From: Bacteroidota bacterium
GTDB taxonomy: Bacteria; Bacteroidota; Ignavibacteria; Tepidaquicellales; Tepidaquicellaceae
Reading direction: 5' to 3'
Assembly (NCBI GenBank): GCA_018266835.1
Contig: JAFDZP010000006.1
Location: 1 to 64,000, forward strand
Length of the DNA stretch: 64,000 bases
The position numbers and the translations under genes are program-made. The notes below the pieces were generated by a model. It searched no databases. It saw nothing but the letters and a program-made list of their open reading frames with translations, and was not told where the DNA came from. The number at the start of each line of letters is the position of its first letter. Positions within the stretch are counted from its first letter, which is position 1. Below are positions 38,081 through 46,273 of the stretch, one piece after another.

Positions 38081-38533
38081 ATGTCACTGCATCACTTTGA
38101 AAAGCACTTGAACAAAGCAAATGAATTCATAAATACCCTCTCTGAAAATCTTGGGATTGAAGATAAGGAAAAAGTTTACCGTATGTTTAAATCCGTTCTT
38201 CATACTTTAAGAGATAGTATTACACTGGAAAATTCATTGCATTTTTTAGCTCAGCTACCGTTTATTCTGAAAGCAACCTATGTTGATAACTGGTCGCATA
38301 AAGTTAAAAGAATAAAAATAAAACACACAGAGGATTTTGTAAAACTTGTTAAAAGAAATGACGGTAAGGCATTTGATTACGATTTCCTCAGTGACGGTGA
38401 AGTTGAGCGCATCTGTAAAATTATTTTTTCTACTATTGGTGATTTTATTTCGGAAGGTGAAATGAACAATCTTAAATCGGTTCTGCCCTCTGAAATAAAG
38501 CAGCTTTTCGATAGTGAACCTGTATTGTTGTAA
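38081..38533 (+). CDS. DUF2267 protein
   Basis: 150 residues, all alpha-helical. 'LGIEDKEKVYRMFKSVLHTLRDSITLENSLHFLAQLPFILKATYVDNW' matches the DUF2267 domain (Asp/Glu-helix then 'LPxxLkxxyvdgW'). Function unknown; family members often lie with stress or redox genes. It has its own terminator and a structured leader (37951-37982). An ATG start is used. Confidence 0.85.
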   Translation: MSLHHFEKHLNKANEFINTLSENLGIEDKEKVYRMFKSVLHTLRDSITLENSLHFLAQLPFILKATYVDNWSHKVKRIKIKHTEDFVKLVKRNDGKAFDYDFLSDGEVERICKIIFSTIGDFISEGEMNNLKSVLPSEIKQLFDSEPVLL

Positions 38534-38559
38534 AATATTCTTAACTAAATTCCTTCAAT

Positions 38560-38594
38560 AAAATCCCCCTGCTCCATTGGTACAGGGGGATTTT
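38560..38594. terminator. Terminator between DUF2267 and DUF1801 genes
   Basis: AAAATCCCCCTG ... CAGGGGGATTTT: a perfect 12-base stem between convergent genes, likely used from both sides. Confidence 0.92.
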
Positions 38595-38614
38595 AATTTA
38601 TAAAATTTTTATAT

Positions 38615-39043
38615 TTAATTTTTCTGAGCAGCTACTCCATCAAGAATTGCCTCAATAAGAACATCTGTATTTATATCACTAAGATTTTTAAATTTAATGG
38701 CATAACCGCTAAGGCTTGCTTTGCCTAATTTTTTTCCATACGTTTGCGCCAGATATGTTTTATCTTTTATGCCGAGTATGTGTACAAAAACACCTGAAGT
38801 ATTTCCTCCCATGCCAATCTGAAGAACCTCTCTTGTTTTTCCGTCAGCATATTTCATTGTATGAGAGCCGTATCCTATAGTGGGATTGGCTATAATTTCA
38901 TTCTTCTCGTTTTTACCATCAGAGAACCACAGTTTACATCCCGGTAAAGCTTGCAGGATGAGCTTGTGCAGGTTTTGTATATCGCTGCGCTTTGGTTCCG
39001 GCTGGCTTACAATATACGCTTTGATTTGCTCTTCTACTTTCAT
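38615..39043 (-). CDS. DUF1801 (YdhG/YdeI-like) protein
   Basis: 142 residues. 'VEEQIKAYIVSQPEPKRSDIQNLHKLILQALPGCK' is the typical DUF1801 opening, and 'TIGYGSHTMKYADGKTREVLQIGMGGNTSGVFVHILGIKDKTYL' the iron-chaperone-like beta core. Some family members are frataxin-fold proteins linked to iron handling. No signal peptide, so cytoplasmic. Monocistronic by layout. Confidence 0.85.
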   Translation of the reverse strand: MKVEEQIKAYIVSQPEPKRSDIQNLHKLILQALPGCKLWFSDGKNEKNEIIANPTIGYGSHTMKYADGKTREVLQIGMGGNTSGVFVHILGIKDKTYLAQTYGKKLGKASLSGYAIKFKNLSDINTDVLIEAILDGVAAQKN

Positions 39044-39103
39044 TTTATTTGAAATTAAATGATATGATTGCTCTATTGAGTTATGAATTTAATATTAATA
39101 CTC

Positions 39104-40564
39104 TTAATTCCTTAATTTAAGGATTTCGTCAATTTTTTTCACCAAGAATTTTTTACCGAAGAAAGGCAGCTGTGATTCAATTTCTTTTTTTAATAAACTC
39201 AGACTATCTTTATCGTTATCCAGTTTGTACTTTACCAGCTTTGTGAAGTATTTTATGTAATCCAGAAACGGCTGTGCCCTTGCCATATCATCTTTTTTCC
39301 CTCCGGTTAAAAATTTCTTAGTTGTTTCGCATGCATTAAAAAATGATTCATAATACTCCAGTTCATAGCAGCATATTATGGCAAGACCTTTCACATCAAT
39401 CTTAAAGAAAAAGCTGTCTATGACTGAGTTAAAATATTTATTGAATTCAATTGTACTGGTCACTTCAAAACATTTCTTATAATTCTTCTGAGTAAAGTAT
39501 ATCATGGCATCGGAATATTTCTTTATGTGTTCTTTATCCCCTGTTTTAACCTTGTCAAAATATTCGTCCCGGAATTTTTTCATAAATTCAGGCTTCTCAA
39601 GTCCGGAAGACATCAATATAACGTTCCTGTATGTATTCAAATCCAGTTTACCTGTTACACCGTCAACCAGAACATTATCCTGCACCATATTTTTGTACAG
39701 ATTAAAATTCTCAAGATTGTAATTAAAATTGTGATTACTTCTGGATAAATGACAAATCAGCTGCAAAATTGTATAAATATTTTCCCTGTCAGCTTTATTG
39801 ATAACTGAATGATTATCTCTGAACAGCTTATATGTTTTATGGTATAATTTACCGTTTGAATTATCATCTAATGCTTCCAGCGCTGAAAAATAAATTTTGA
39901 GTAATGGAGTATCACTGAACATTTTCATCTTATCTCTGAAATAAATAAGAAGAAGATTCAATAATTCTTTATCGAAATCCCTGCCGCGGTTATTATAGTC
40001 CACATAAAAATTAAATATACCTGCGAAGTATTTTATCAGGAAATATTTTACCAGATTTTTTTGCGCTTCTTCACGGAACTCATCGTATAATCTTTCATTG
40101 GAGAATAGCCCTATTTTAAACTCGCTCAGTCTGAATTTTTTTATTAAATAATTTTCATCAATACTAGTCTCTTCATCCAGTTTTTTCTCAAAGGAGTTAA
40201 TTTTTTTCGTCATCAGACCGAAAATTTTTCTTTCCTTCATAGATGCAATGAGAGTTTCGTCATAAGTGTCATTTGACTGCAGGTAAGTAACTGCCATAAA
40301 ATTTTCTGCAAGTTTGGAGAGTTCGAATATCAGATTTTTCAGCACTCCGTAATTGAATGATTTGCCGGGATAAAGTTTACTCCATACCTTTTCTTTTCCC
40401 AGCATCTCGTTGGTAAACTCAGGGGCAAATTTTTTTATAATTAAAAAAAGTTTAACTGCATTGGAATTTTTATTATGAAACGGTGAGTGTAGAAATTCTT
40501 CAAAGGAAATTAATTCTTTCTTTGAAAAAGTTCTTAACATCTCCAGAAGTGAGCTTTTATGCAT
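39104..40564 (-). CDS. Large alpha-helical protein of unknown function
   Basis: 486 residues, no signal peptide, Lys/Phe/Leu-rich and all-helical by composition. The N-terminus 'LLEMLRTFSKKELISFEEFLHSPFHNKNSNAVKLF' looks like a death-fold-like or helical adaptor start, and the remainder resembles degenerate helical (TPR-like) repeats. I recall similar proteins in Bacteroidota and Ignavibacteria genomes but no assigned role. It is on its own on the minus strand, 60 bases after the DUF1801 start region. Confidence 0.65.
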   Translation of the reverse strand: MHKSSLLEMLRTFSKKELISFEEFLHSPFHNKNSNAVKLFLIIKKFAPEFTNEMLGKEKVWSKLYPGKSFNYGVLKNLIFELSKLAENFMAVTYLQSNDTYDETLIASMKERKIFGLMTKKINSFEKKLDEETSIDENYLIKKFRLSEFKIGLFSNERLYDEFREEAQKNLVKYFLIKYFAGIFNFYVDYNNRGRDFDKELLNLLLIYFRDKMKMFSDTPLLKIYFSALEALDDNSNGKLYHKTYKLFRDNHSVINKADRENIYTILQLICHLSRSNHNFNYNLENFNLYKNMVQDNVLVDGVTGKLDLNTYRNVILMSSGLEKPEFMKKFRDEYFDKVKTGDKEHIKKYSDAMIYFTQKNYKKCFEVTSTIEFNKYFNSVIDSFFFKIDVKGLAIICCYELEYYESFFNACETTKKFLTGGKKDDMARAQPFLDYIKYFTKLVKYKLDNDKDSLSLLKKEIESQLPFFGKKFLVKKIDEILKLRN

Positions 40565-40749
40565 AATCAGGGGGTGAAAGTTCTAAGGCAAAAAAGTTAA
40601 TTTTTGCACCAAATTCAAGCAATTTATTAATATTAGCATTAAAACCGGATGTGAAAACAAAAAAAAAGTTTCTTTGTTTCTCATTCAGGTTAAGAATAAT
40701 TTTGCTTTAAGAAATTTTTAATACACTAAAGCGAAAATTAAAGCGAACA

Positions 40750-41169
40750 ATGAAATCTCCAATCCTGCACTTAACAGTTTTACTTTTAATCTTCACAGGC
40801 AATTTGTTCTCTCCTGCAGTAGCTCAGAATCAAAACACTGAAAATTTTTCCGGTCTTGAAGGGAAAAAATGTAAAATTCAGATTGTGAACAAAATTAAGT
40901 TCACTGAAAAGAAAACTGATGTACTGACTTTCTCCTTAAATGATTTTAATTCCGAACTTTGCAAAAACGGTGATATGAATTTAATTTTTAAAAACATTTT
41001 TGCTGATAAAGGTATAAAATATTTTTTACTTGAATTTAAATCAGAACATAACCAAAGAATCATGTGGGAAGGACAAATTGAAAAGAATAAACTCAACGGC
41101 ACGATGACTTTCATTAACGGAAATAAAATTCCTATATCATATTTGTTTGAAGGGGAAATTTCAAAATAA
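40750..41169 (+). CDS. Small secreted protein, unknown
   Basis: 139 residues, signal peptide MKSPILHLTVLLLIFTGNLF with cleavage likely after 'AVAQ'. The mature part ('KCKIQIVNKIKFTEKKTDVLTFSLNDFNSELC') has two Cys about 40 residues apart and alternates hydrophobic residues as a beta-domain does; the end 'WEGQIEKNKLNGTMTFI' resembles lipocalin-like or calycin strands. No family assigned. Followed by a hairpin pair. Confidence 0.6.
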   Translation: MKSPILHLTVLLLIFTGNLFSPAVAQNQNTENFSGLEGKKCKIQIVNKIKFTEKKTDVLTFSLNDFNSELCKNGDMNLIFKNIFADKGIKYFLLEFKSEHNQRIMWEGQIEKNKLNGTMTFINGNKIPISYLFEGEISK

Positions 41170-41185
41170 ATAATCATAGGCGGAC

Positions 41186-41248
41186 CCTGCTGTTACCGCT
41201 TTACAGCAGGAAAGCCGGAGGGTTAGTATTCATTACTAACCCTTTTTT
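41186..41248. terminator. Double hairpin terminator
   Basis: Stem 1: CCTGCTGT/ACAGCAGG (41186-41210). Stem 2: GGGTTAGTA/TACTAACCC (41220-41242) followed by TTTTTT. The second is the terminator for the plus-strand gene; the tyrosinase gene ends just beyond. Confidence 0.88.
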
Positions 41249-41264
41249 AATTTGAAATTTTTCA

Positions 41265-42326
41265 TCACTCTTCCTGATATTTGTAGCCCAGTTTCTGGTC
41301 GCTGAGCATATCTTTTGGTGTTACATGCATACCGTATGTCATATAAGGCCACATCATATCATTAAGATTATGTCCCATCGGTCCGCCTGATACAGGTACA
41401 TATACTTCACCGTGTGCATTTATCCATTTAGCCCATAGTCTGTCAACATTTGCATGATGGAGCCAGAAGACGGGATCATTAGGAGAAGAATTTAATACTA
41501 TAGTGCCGACAGTATCTCCTGACCCGACTGAACCGCCAACCCAGAGATGTACTCTGTTGTGCATATCAGATTGAGATAACCCCGGACAAATAGGATTCAT
41601 AAGGGTATCCTGACATGCTTCACTTGTGCATCCCCTCCAGCCCTCAAGATAATTTCTGAACCCTGCAAGCGGGTTTACTGTAGAATTATAAGGAGCTGCA
41701 TCATACACATTAATGCTAAGCGCTTCCGTAACATGCGCTGCAGTAGGAAGTACAGGTTGATTAGGAAATGTACCCATTGAACGAATGAGATACGGAATAT
41801 GATACGGATAAGCTGCAAGCTGGTCAAAAATTCTCAGTGTCCAGTTATCTTTTCTGAATGGTCCTGACATAAGTGCATAATTTTGCGAAGGGTCTCCGTT
41901 TCCTCCCATGAAATCGTCCATAAAAACTGAGTTAGTGGATTCCACATCTGTCCAATCCCAATACGGAATTGTTACATCCTTTCCGCTTACACTTCTCAAT
42001 GCATTTTCAAACATAAGAAGGAACTGCCTGTGCCACGGGCAAAACGCTGGTCCCATATGCGCAGCCATAGTATCGCAATAGAAAGCATTAGTATGCCAGC
42101 TGACGAACTGATCGTAATAACTCAAAGCAGGCTGATAAGGCGAAGAAGTATTTTTTAACATAAGAACTGCCTGTACAAAATCACTTCTTTCAGCGGCAGT
42201 AAGAAACTTAACATTTTTTCTTACTCTTAAATTATCTGCGGGACTAACAGGATCGTGATTACTGCAGGAACTTAGAATTACAGAAAAGAAAATTGAACCT
42301 AATAACAGTAGAAATTTCCCCCGCAT
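41265..42326 (-). CDS. Lipoprotein tyrosinase (type 3 copper enzyme)
   Basis: 353 residues. Lipoprotein signal with lipobox LSSC at Cys21. CuA ligands are His78 (in WHTNAF), His90 and His99 (in FCPWHRQF); CuB ligands are His256 and His260 (MHNRVHLW) plus His290/291 in 'DPVFWLHHANVDRLWAKW'. This is the complete six-His set of tyrosinases/catechol oxidases, which oxidise phenols to quinones. Cys96 lies three residues before His99. No caddie protein gene is adjacent. A lipid anchor would hold it in the periplasm or at the outer membrane. The substrate is unknown; melanin-type or phenolic cross-linking is inference. Confidence 0.9.
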   Translation of the reverse strand: MRGKFLLLLGSIFFSVILSSCSNHDPVSPADNLRVRKNVKFLTAAERSDFVQAVLMLKNTSSPYQPALSYYDQFVSWHTNAFYCDTMAAHMGPAFCPWHRQFLLMFENALRSVSGKDVTIPYWDWTDVESTNSVFMDDFMGGNGDPSQNYALMSGPFRKDNWTLRIFDQLAAYPYHIPYLIRSMGTFPNQPVLPTAAHVTEALSINVYDAAPYNSTVNPLAGFRNYLEGWRGCTSEACQDTLMNPICPGLSQSDMHNRVHLWVGGSVGSGDTVGTIVLNSSPNDPVFWLHHANVDRLWAKWINAHGEVYVPVSGGPMGHNLNDMMWPYMTYGMHVTPKDMLSDQKLGYKYQEE

Positions 42327-42421
42327 AGTTTTTTTATTTTATTTTTGTATAATGTGATTGAGGCAAATTAAAATTAATATATGAAATAAAAAAGTGGAAA
42401 GATTTTTGGGCGGGCAGATGA

Positions 42422-42544
42422 TTTCTCCTATGAAAAAATCAATTTAATATTATTTTCTCCTATGAAAAAAGATGAATCGTAAAACAAAAGAGAGAAAATT
42501 TCCGAGTTGAAAATAAAAAAAATCCTATTTTCTCCTATGAAAAA
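42422..42544. repeat. Three copies of TTTCTCCTATGAAAA
   Basis: Copies at 42422-42438, 42453-42470 and 42528-42544 share (T)TTTCTCCTATGAAAAA. The core has inverted ends TTTTC/GAAAA around TCCTAT. Each copy also forms an ATG mini-ORF of five or six codons (MKKSI, MKKDES, MKNLFM). They lie between the divergent tyrosinase and SWIB genes and could control either. Confidence 0.7.
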
Positions 42545-42576
42545 TTTGTTTATGTAGTAAACAATCGTTATTTTTG
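42545..42576 (+). promoter_or_regulatory. Bacteroidota-type promoter of the SWIB gene
   Basis: TTTG (42545-42548), a 20-base spacer, then TATTTTTG (42569-42576): matches TTTG-N19/20-TAnnTTTG. It lies 30 bases before the ATG. The third TTTTCTCCTATGAAAA copy overlaps its upstream edge. Confidence 0.6.
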
Positions 42577-42606
42577 TATATACCTTTTATTAAATAAACG
42601 TAAACA

Positions 42607-43044
42607 ATGGCAAAAGCTACCGCTAAAAAATCTGCAAAGAAACCTGCAGCAAAAAAAGCAGCTCCTAAAAAAGCTGTAAAAAAAGCAGCTCCTAAAAAAG
42701 CTGTAAAAAAAGCAGCTCCTAAAAAAGCTGTAAAAAAAGCAGCTCCTAAAAAAGCTGTAAAAAAAGCAGCTCCTAAAAAAGCAAAAACAAAAAGAAAACC
42801 TAATGCTCAGTTCATGAAACCAATGAACATCGGTGCAGCATTACAACCGATCGTTGGTGCAAAACCACTTCCAAGAACTGAAGTTACAAAAAAACTTTGG
42901 GCTTACATAAAGAAGAACAATCTTCAAAATCCTGCAAAGAGAACTGAAATAGTTGCTGACGCAAATTTGAAGGCTGTATTCGGCGGAAAGAAAGCAGTAG
43001 ATATGTTCCAAATGACAAAATTAGTTAACGCTCATTTGTCATAA
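42607..43044 (+). CDS. Histone H1-like / SWIB-domain protein
   Basis: 145 residues. The first about 65 are a Lys/Ala/Pro tail built of 'KKAAPKKAV' nonapeptides, resembling eukaryotic H1 and bacterial Hc1-like DNA-binding tails. Residues about 68-145 form a SWIB/MDM2-fold domain ('FMKPMNIGAALQPIVGAKPLPRTEVTKKLWAYIKKNNLQNPAKRTEI'). Such SWIB proteins with basic tails occur in Chlamydia and several Bacteroidota-related phyla and probably bind or compact DNA. The coding repeat below makes tail length likely to vary. It has a good promoter and a perfect terminator. Confidence 0.9.
   Translation: MAKATAKKSAKKPAAKKAAPKKAVKKAAPKKAVKKAAPKKAVKKAAPKKAVKKAAPKKAKTKRKPNAQFMKPMNIGAALQPIVGAKPLPRTEVTKKLWAYIKKNNLQNPAKRTEIVADANLKAVFGGKKAVDMFQMTKLVNAHLS
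42652..42782 (+). repeat. 27-bp coding tandem repeat
   Basis: Four full copies (codons 16-51) plus most of a fifth of a 27-base unit encoding KKAAPKKAV. The copies are identical at the DNA level, including synonymous positions, which points to recent expansion or gene conversion. Confidence 0.92.
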
Positions 43045-43066
43045 TATCTTTCAAATATATTAATCC

Positions 43067-43101
43067 AAAAAGCTCTGTTAAGAAATTAACAGAGCTTTTT
43101 T
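43067..43101. terminator. Terminator between SWIB and gpsA genes
   Basis: AAAAAGCTCTGTTAA, short loop, TTAACAGAGCTTTTTT: long perfect stem between convergent genes. Confidence 0.93.
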
Positions 43102-43119
43102 GTTTTACATCAAAAATTT

Positions 43120-44118
43120 TTATTCCTGTTTTAAACTACGAAGCATAAGTTTTTTAGTCGCAGTGCTTGGGTTGATGTTTTTGAAGAGTATACCGTGAAC
43201 TTCATCCACGATGGGAGAATCGATTCCTAATTTCTTTGCAAGCTGATAAGACGACTTTGATGTTGCAACGCCTTCCGCAACCATTTTCATTTCGTGTAAA
43301 ATCGTTTTCAGCTTCTTACCTTGTCCTAACTGATACCCTACAGACCTGTTTCTTGAGTGCAGAGAGCCACAGGTGACCACTAAATCACCTAAGCCTGATA
43401 ATCCGTAGAATGTTTCCCTCTTAGCCCCTAACTTTGTTCCAATTCTCATTATTTCATTTAAGCCGCGAGTTATAATTGCTGCTTTAGTATTATCGCCGAA
43501 TCCTGCGCCGTCAGATATACCTGCTGCAATTGCAATTACATTTTTTAATGCGCCGCCAACTTCCGTACCGATTAAATCAGATGAGGTATAGCATCTGAAA
43601 TACTCATTTGAAAAAATTTTCTGAACTGCCTTTGCAATTTTATCGCTTTCACAAGCAGCTACAACTGCAGTCGGGATTTTTCTCGAGACCTCTTCGGCGT
43701 GTGATGGTCCTGAAAGAGCAACAAGATTATTTCTATCCAAAGTTTTAAAGACATCAAGCAATATATCTGAGACGAGTAATAGCGATTCGTTTTCGATTCC
43801 TTTGGAAACACTCACAATAATTTTTTTCCTTACATCAATGTCTTTCACCGGTTCAAATACAGGACGTATAAATTGAGTAGGAGTAGAAACAACAAGTAAA
43901 TCAGATTTTGTTACTGCCTCCTCTAAATTATTTGTGATATGTATTGCCTTCGGAATTTTAACTCCCGGGAGATAATAGAAATTCTCTCGTAAGTTTACCA
44001 ATGTATCATAGTAAACAGGGTTGAACTCCCATAGAGTTACATCAAACTTATTATGGCTAAGCAGAATTGCAAGGGTAGTTCCCCATCCGCCTGCGCCGAG
44101 TACAGAAATTTTTTTCAA
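43120..44118 (-). CDS. gpsA: Glycerol-3-phosphate dehydrogenase [NAD(P)+]
   Basis: 332 residues. Rossmann start 'KISVLGAGGWGTTLAILL', 'IIVSVSKGIE', 'ALSGPSHAEEV', catalytic-Lys region 'EVGGALKNVIAIAAGISDGAGFGDNTKAAIITRGL' and 'YGLSGLGDLVVTCGSLHSRNRSVG', all diagnostic of GpsA. It reduces dihydroxyacetone phosphate to sn-glycerol-3-phosphate for phospholipid synthesis. The acyltransferase plsY, which uses that product, is the next gene upstream on the same strand, 342 bp away, separated by repeat elements and a terminator. Confidence 0.97.
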   Translation of the reverse strand: MKKISVLGAGGWGTTLAILLSHNKFDVTLWEFNPVYYDTLVNLRENFYYLPGVKIPKAIHITNNLEEAVTKSDLLVVSTPTQFIRPVFEPVKDIDVRKKIIVSVSKGIENESLLLVSDILLDVFKTLDRNNLVALSGPSHAEEVSRKIPTAVVAACESDKIAKAVQKIFSNEYFRCYTSSDLIGTEVGGALKNVIAIAAGISDGAGFGDNTKAAIITRGLNEIMRIGTKLGAKRETFYGLSGLGDLVVTCGSLHSRNRSVGYQLGQGKKLKTILHEMKMVAEGVATSKSSYQLAKKLGIDSPIVDEVHGILFKNINPSTATKKLMLRSLKQE

Positions 44119-44260
44119 AGGAAATTTTTTAAGAAAATAAAATTAATTGAGATAAATATAAATGAAGAAGGGAGTGAAAGAATATAAATACAATGTAGGA
44201 TTGAGAAAGTAATTTTAACAAAGTAATGGCTTATAACTTCCCGATTAGATTAATGCACTT

Positions 44261-44375
44261 AAACCACCCCCTCAGTCCCCCTCCTTGTAAAGGAGGGGGA
44301 TGCAGAATTTAAAGTTGTGATGTATTGTTTCCCTTATATCAAACTCCCCCAACCTCCTTGTAAGGAGGGGGATGT
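44261..44375. repeat. Two copies of a C-rich palindromic element
   Basis: Copy 1: AAACCACCCCC then the perfect stem TCCCCCTCCTT (44276-44286), GTA, AAGGAGGGGGA (44290-44300). Copy 2: about 44345-44375 with ACCTCCTT/AAGGAGG. Both are followed by GATG(C/T)AGAATTTAAA. A third copy lies at 49757-49800 on the opposite strand. This is the main content of the 342-bp gpsA-plsY gap. Confidence 0.85.
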
Positions 44376-44415
44376 AGAATTTAAAAGTGGATGTATGAAA
44401 ACTTGTTATATAAAA

Positions 44416-44447
44416 AAATGCCCTCCGAAATAAATCGAAGGGCATTT
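44416..44447 (-). terminator. Terminator after plsY
   Basis: AAATGCCC ... GGGCATTT stem with a T-run on the minus strand, 14 bases from the plsY stop. Confidence 0.85.
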
Positions 44448-44460
44448 ATAAAAATAAATA

Positions 44461-45159
44461 TCAGTTTTTGCCGAGCGGCGCTTTTATTTTAAATATCCGT
44501 ATCAGCCAGAGTTTTTCAAACCTATTTTCGTTTCCGTAAAGCAGACGCTTTATATTTTCTCTGTGATTATAAATCAGAAGAATTGAGTTACCGATACAGA
44601 AAAATATGAGTGTTTTATATCCGTAAATATTTACATCAAAGATATTCTGTCTTATGAACATGGAAGTCGGCAATACAAAAGAAGCAATCACGGAACCAAG
44701 CGAAACGTAACCTGATGAAAGTAAAATCACGATAAAGAATCCTACGCTGATAGATACATCAATCGGAGCGAGAGATATAAGCATTCCTAATGCAGTATTA
44801 ATACCTTTACCGCCTTTAAATTTAACGAAGACAGAGAAAGTATGTCCTAACACGGCAGAAATACCTGCTATAATTTTTAAAACAGTTATATCTTCAAAAG
44901 GAGTCCAGTTTTCAAACGGAAGCTGAGTGTAGAAAAATTTTGATACTAACAGCACAACTATCAAACCCTTAGCAATATCAACAAGCTGAACCAATATTCC
45001 AAGCGGAACACCTAATGTTCTGAATGCATTTGTCGAACCCAGATTTCCTGAACCGAACTTTCTAATATCAATTTTTTTGAAAAGCTTTCCCACAATAAGG
45101 GCAGTGGGAAAAGAGCCTACAAGATAACTTACAAGTATTAGAGAGATTAAGTTTAGCAT
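44461..45159 (-). CDS. plsY: Acyl-phosphate:glycerol-3-phosphate acyltransferase
   Basis: 232 residues, five or so membrane helices. The three PlsY motifs are present: 'SYLVGSFPTALIVGKLFKKIDIRKFGSGNLGSTNAFRTLG', 'LGHTFSVFVKFKGGKGINTALG' and a late 'YNHRENIKRLLYGNENR'. It acylates glycerol-3-phosphate at position 1 with acyl-phosphate in the inner membrane, the first step of phospholipid synthesis. It follows on from gpsA in pathway terms. Confidence 0.96.
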   Translation of the reverse strand: MLNLISLILVSYLVGSFPTALIVGKLFKKIDIRKFGSGNLGSTNAFRTLGVPLGILVQLVDIAKGLIVVLLVSKFFYTQLPFENWTPFEDITVLKIIAGISAVLGHTFSVFVKFKGGKGINTALGMLISLAPIDVSISVGFFIVILLSSGYVSLGSVIASFVLPTSMFIRQNIFDVNIYGYKTLIFFCIGNSILLIYNHRENIKRLLYGNENRFEKLWLIRIFKIKAPLGKN

Positions 45160-45270
45160 ATTAATAAAATTATCGTTACTTCAGTTTAAAATCAATTCAA
45201 AGCAAAATGCGTATTCAATGCAATTATTCTATAAAACAATTAACAAATTATAAAGTTCTGAATATAAAAT

Positions 45271-45301
45271 CCTAAAAAAGAACGGCGCTATAAAGCGCCG
45301 T
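45271..45301 (-). terminator. Terminator of the Gld-type operon
   Basis: ACGGCGC/GCGCCGT stem followed on the minus strand by TCTTTTTTAGG, 19 bases after the DUF4340 gene stop. Confidence 0.88.
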
Positions 45302-45319
45302 CTTGTAAAAATGTTTTGT

Positions 45320-46240
45320 TTATTTACCTATGAATTCATTTTTAGGTTTGAGTATCATCTTTGCAAGAGCTTCATCAAATTTGAAGACCTGCTTTATTCC
45401 TGATACTCTCATTAAATAATAAGGAGTTGCATCATTAACTTTTAACAAATCGAACTGATATTGTTTATCTGCATCAACCTTTATAGTGCTTGTAAATTTC
45501 TTTACTGTATCAAGTGAAGCAGAGCTGAATCCCTGAGTATTCATGTTCTGGAGAAGATTCAAATAGCCTTCCATATTTGAGAATTGTATTGAATCTTTAC
45601 CAATGAAAAATCTGTTCGCAGTATCTTTAGTAATTTTGAACGAAGCATCCGGATAAGTAAAATCAATTGATTTAACTGTTCCCGAAGGAATAGAGATAAT
45701 TAATTTGTCTCTCCAGTCGTCAATATTATCTCTTACGAAGTTCATTCTCAGAAAATTTTCCGCAAGATATATTGCATTTTTATCCGGTCTTTTTATAAAA
45801 GTCTGTGATGCGCCTTGTCCTGCATTTCCAATAACTATAACTCCCTTTTGTACTCCTTTTTCAAAAACAGTAACAGTTGTTTTGCTGCTATCGTTGAAAC
45901 CATAGGAATCAGCTTTTGAAGGATTAGTAGAAACAGTTGTAGAGAGAGTGAAATTTTTCAAATCACTCACTGCAGGAGGAACAAATGTTGCATTAACAAG
46001 ATAATCAACAGGTTCGGTTTGTCTCCATCCTCCTCCAACTTTTTGAAGTACTAATTTACCTTTTTTACTGTCTATTTCTATTTTATCTACGCTTGCTGAA
46101 TCTATTGTGAAAAATTCTTTTTCTTTAGGCGGAGTTTTTTCAGTTTCAGTTTTTGGTCCTCTATCGGTTGTAAGAAAATATGCAGCTATAACTAATACAA
46201 CTAAAACTGCACCGAGAAGATATGTTTTGTTTTTGTTCAT
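45320..46240 (-). CDS. DUF4340 membrane-anchored protein
   Basis: 306 residues. N-terminal anchor 'YLLGAVLVVLVIAAYFL', then a periplasmic beta-rich region with 'KEFFTIDSASVDKIEI', 'KLVLQKVGGGWRQTEPVDYLVN' and 'KTTVTVFEKGVQKGVIVIGNAG', matching DUF4340 repeats. By family knowledge this domain is found next to GldG/ABC_transp_aux proteins, as here. It ends the four-gene operon. Confidence 0.88.
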   Translation of the reverse strand: MNKNKTYLLGAVLVVLVIAAYFLTTDRGPKTETEKTPPKEKEFFTIDSASVDKIEIDSKKGKLVLQKVGGGWRQTEPVDYLVNATFVPPAVSDLKNFTLSTTVSTNPSKADSYGFNDSSKTTVTVFEKGVQKGVIVIGNAGQGASQTFIKRPDKNAIYLAENFLRMNFVRDNIDDWRDKLIISIPSGTVKSIDFTYPDASFKITKDTANRFFIGKDSIQFSNMEGYLNLLQNMNTQGFSSASLDTVKKFTSTIKVDADKQYQFDLLKVNDATPYYLMRVSGIKQVFKFDEALAKMILKPKNEFIGK

Positions 46241-46273
46241 GTGTTTTCTTCTGATTTTAATTTTTTCTTAGTA

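Noticed and set aside
42652-42782. Regular repeats resembling a CRISPR array
   Set aside because: The 27-bp units abut without spacers and lie in-frame within a coding gene; no cas genes are nearby.
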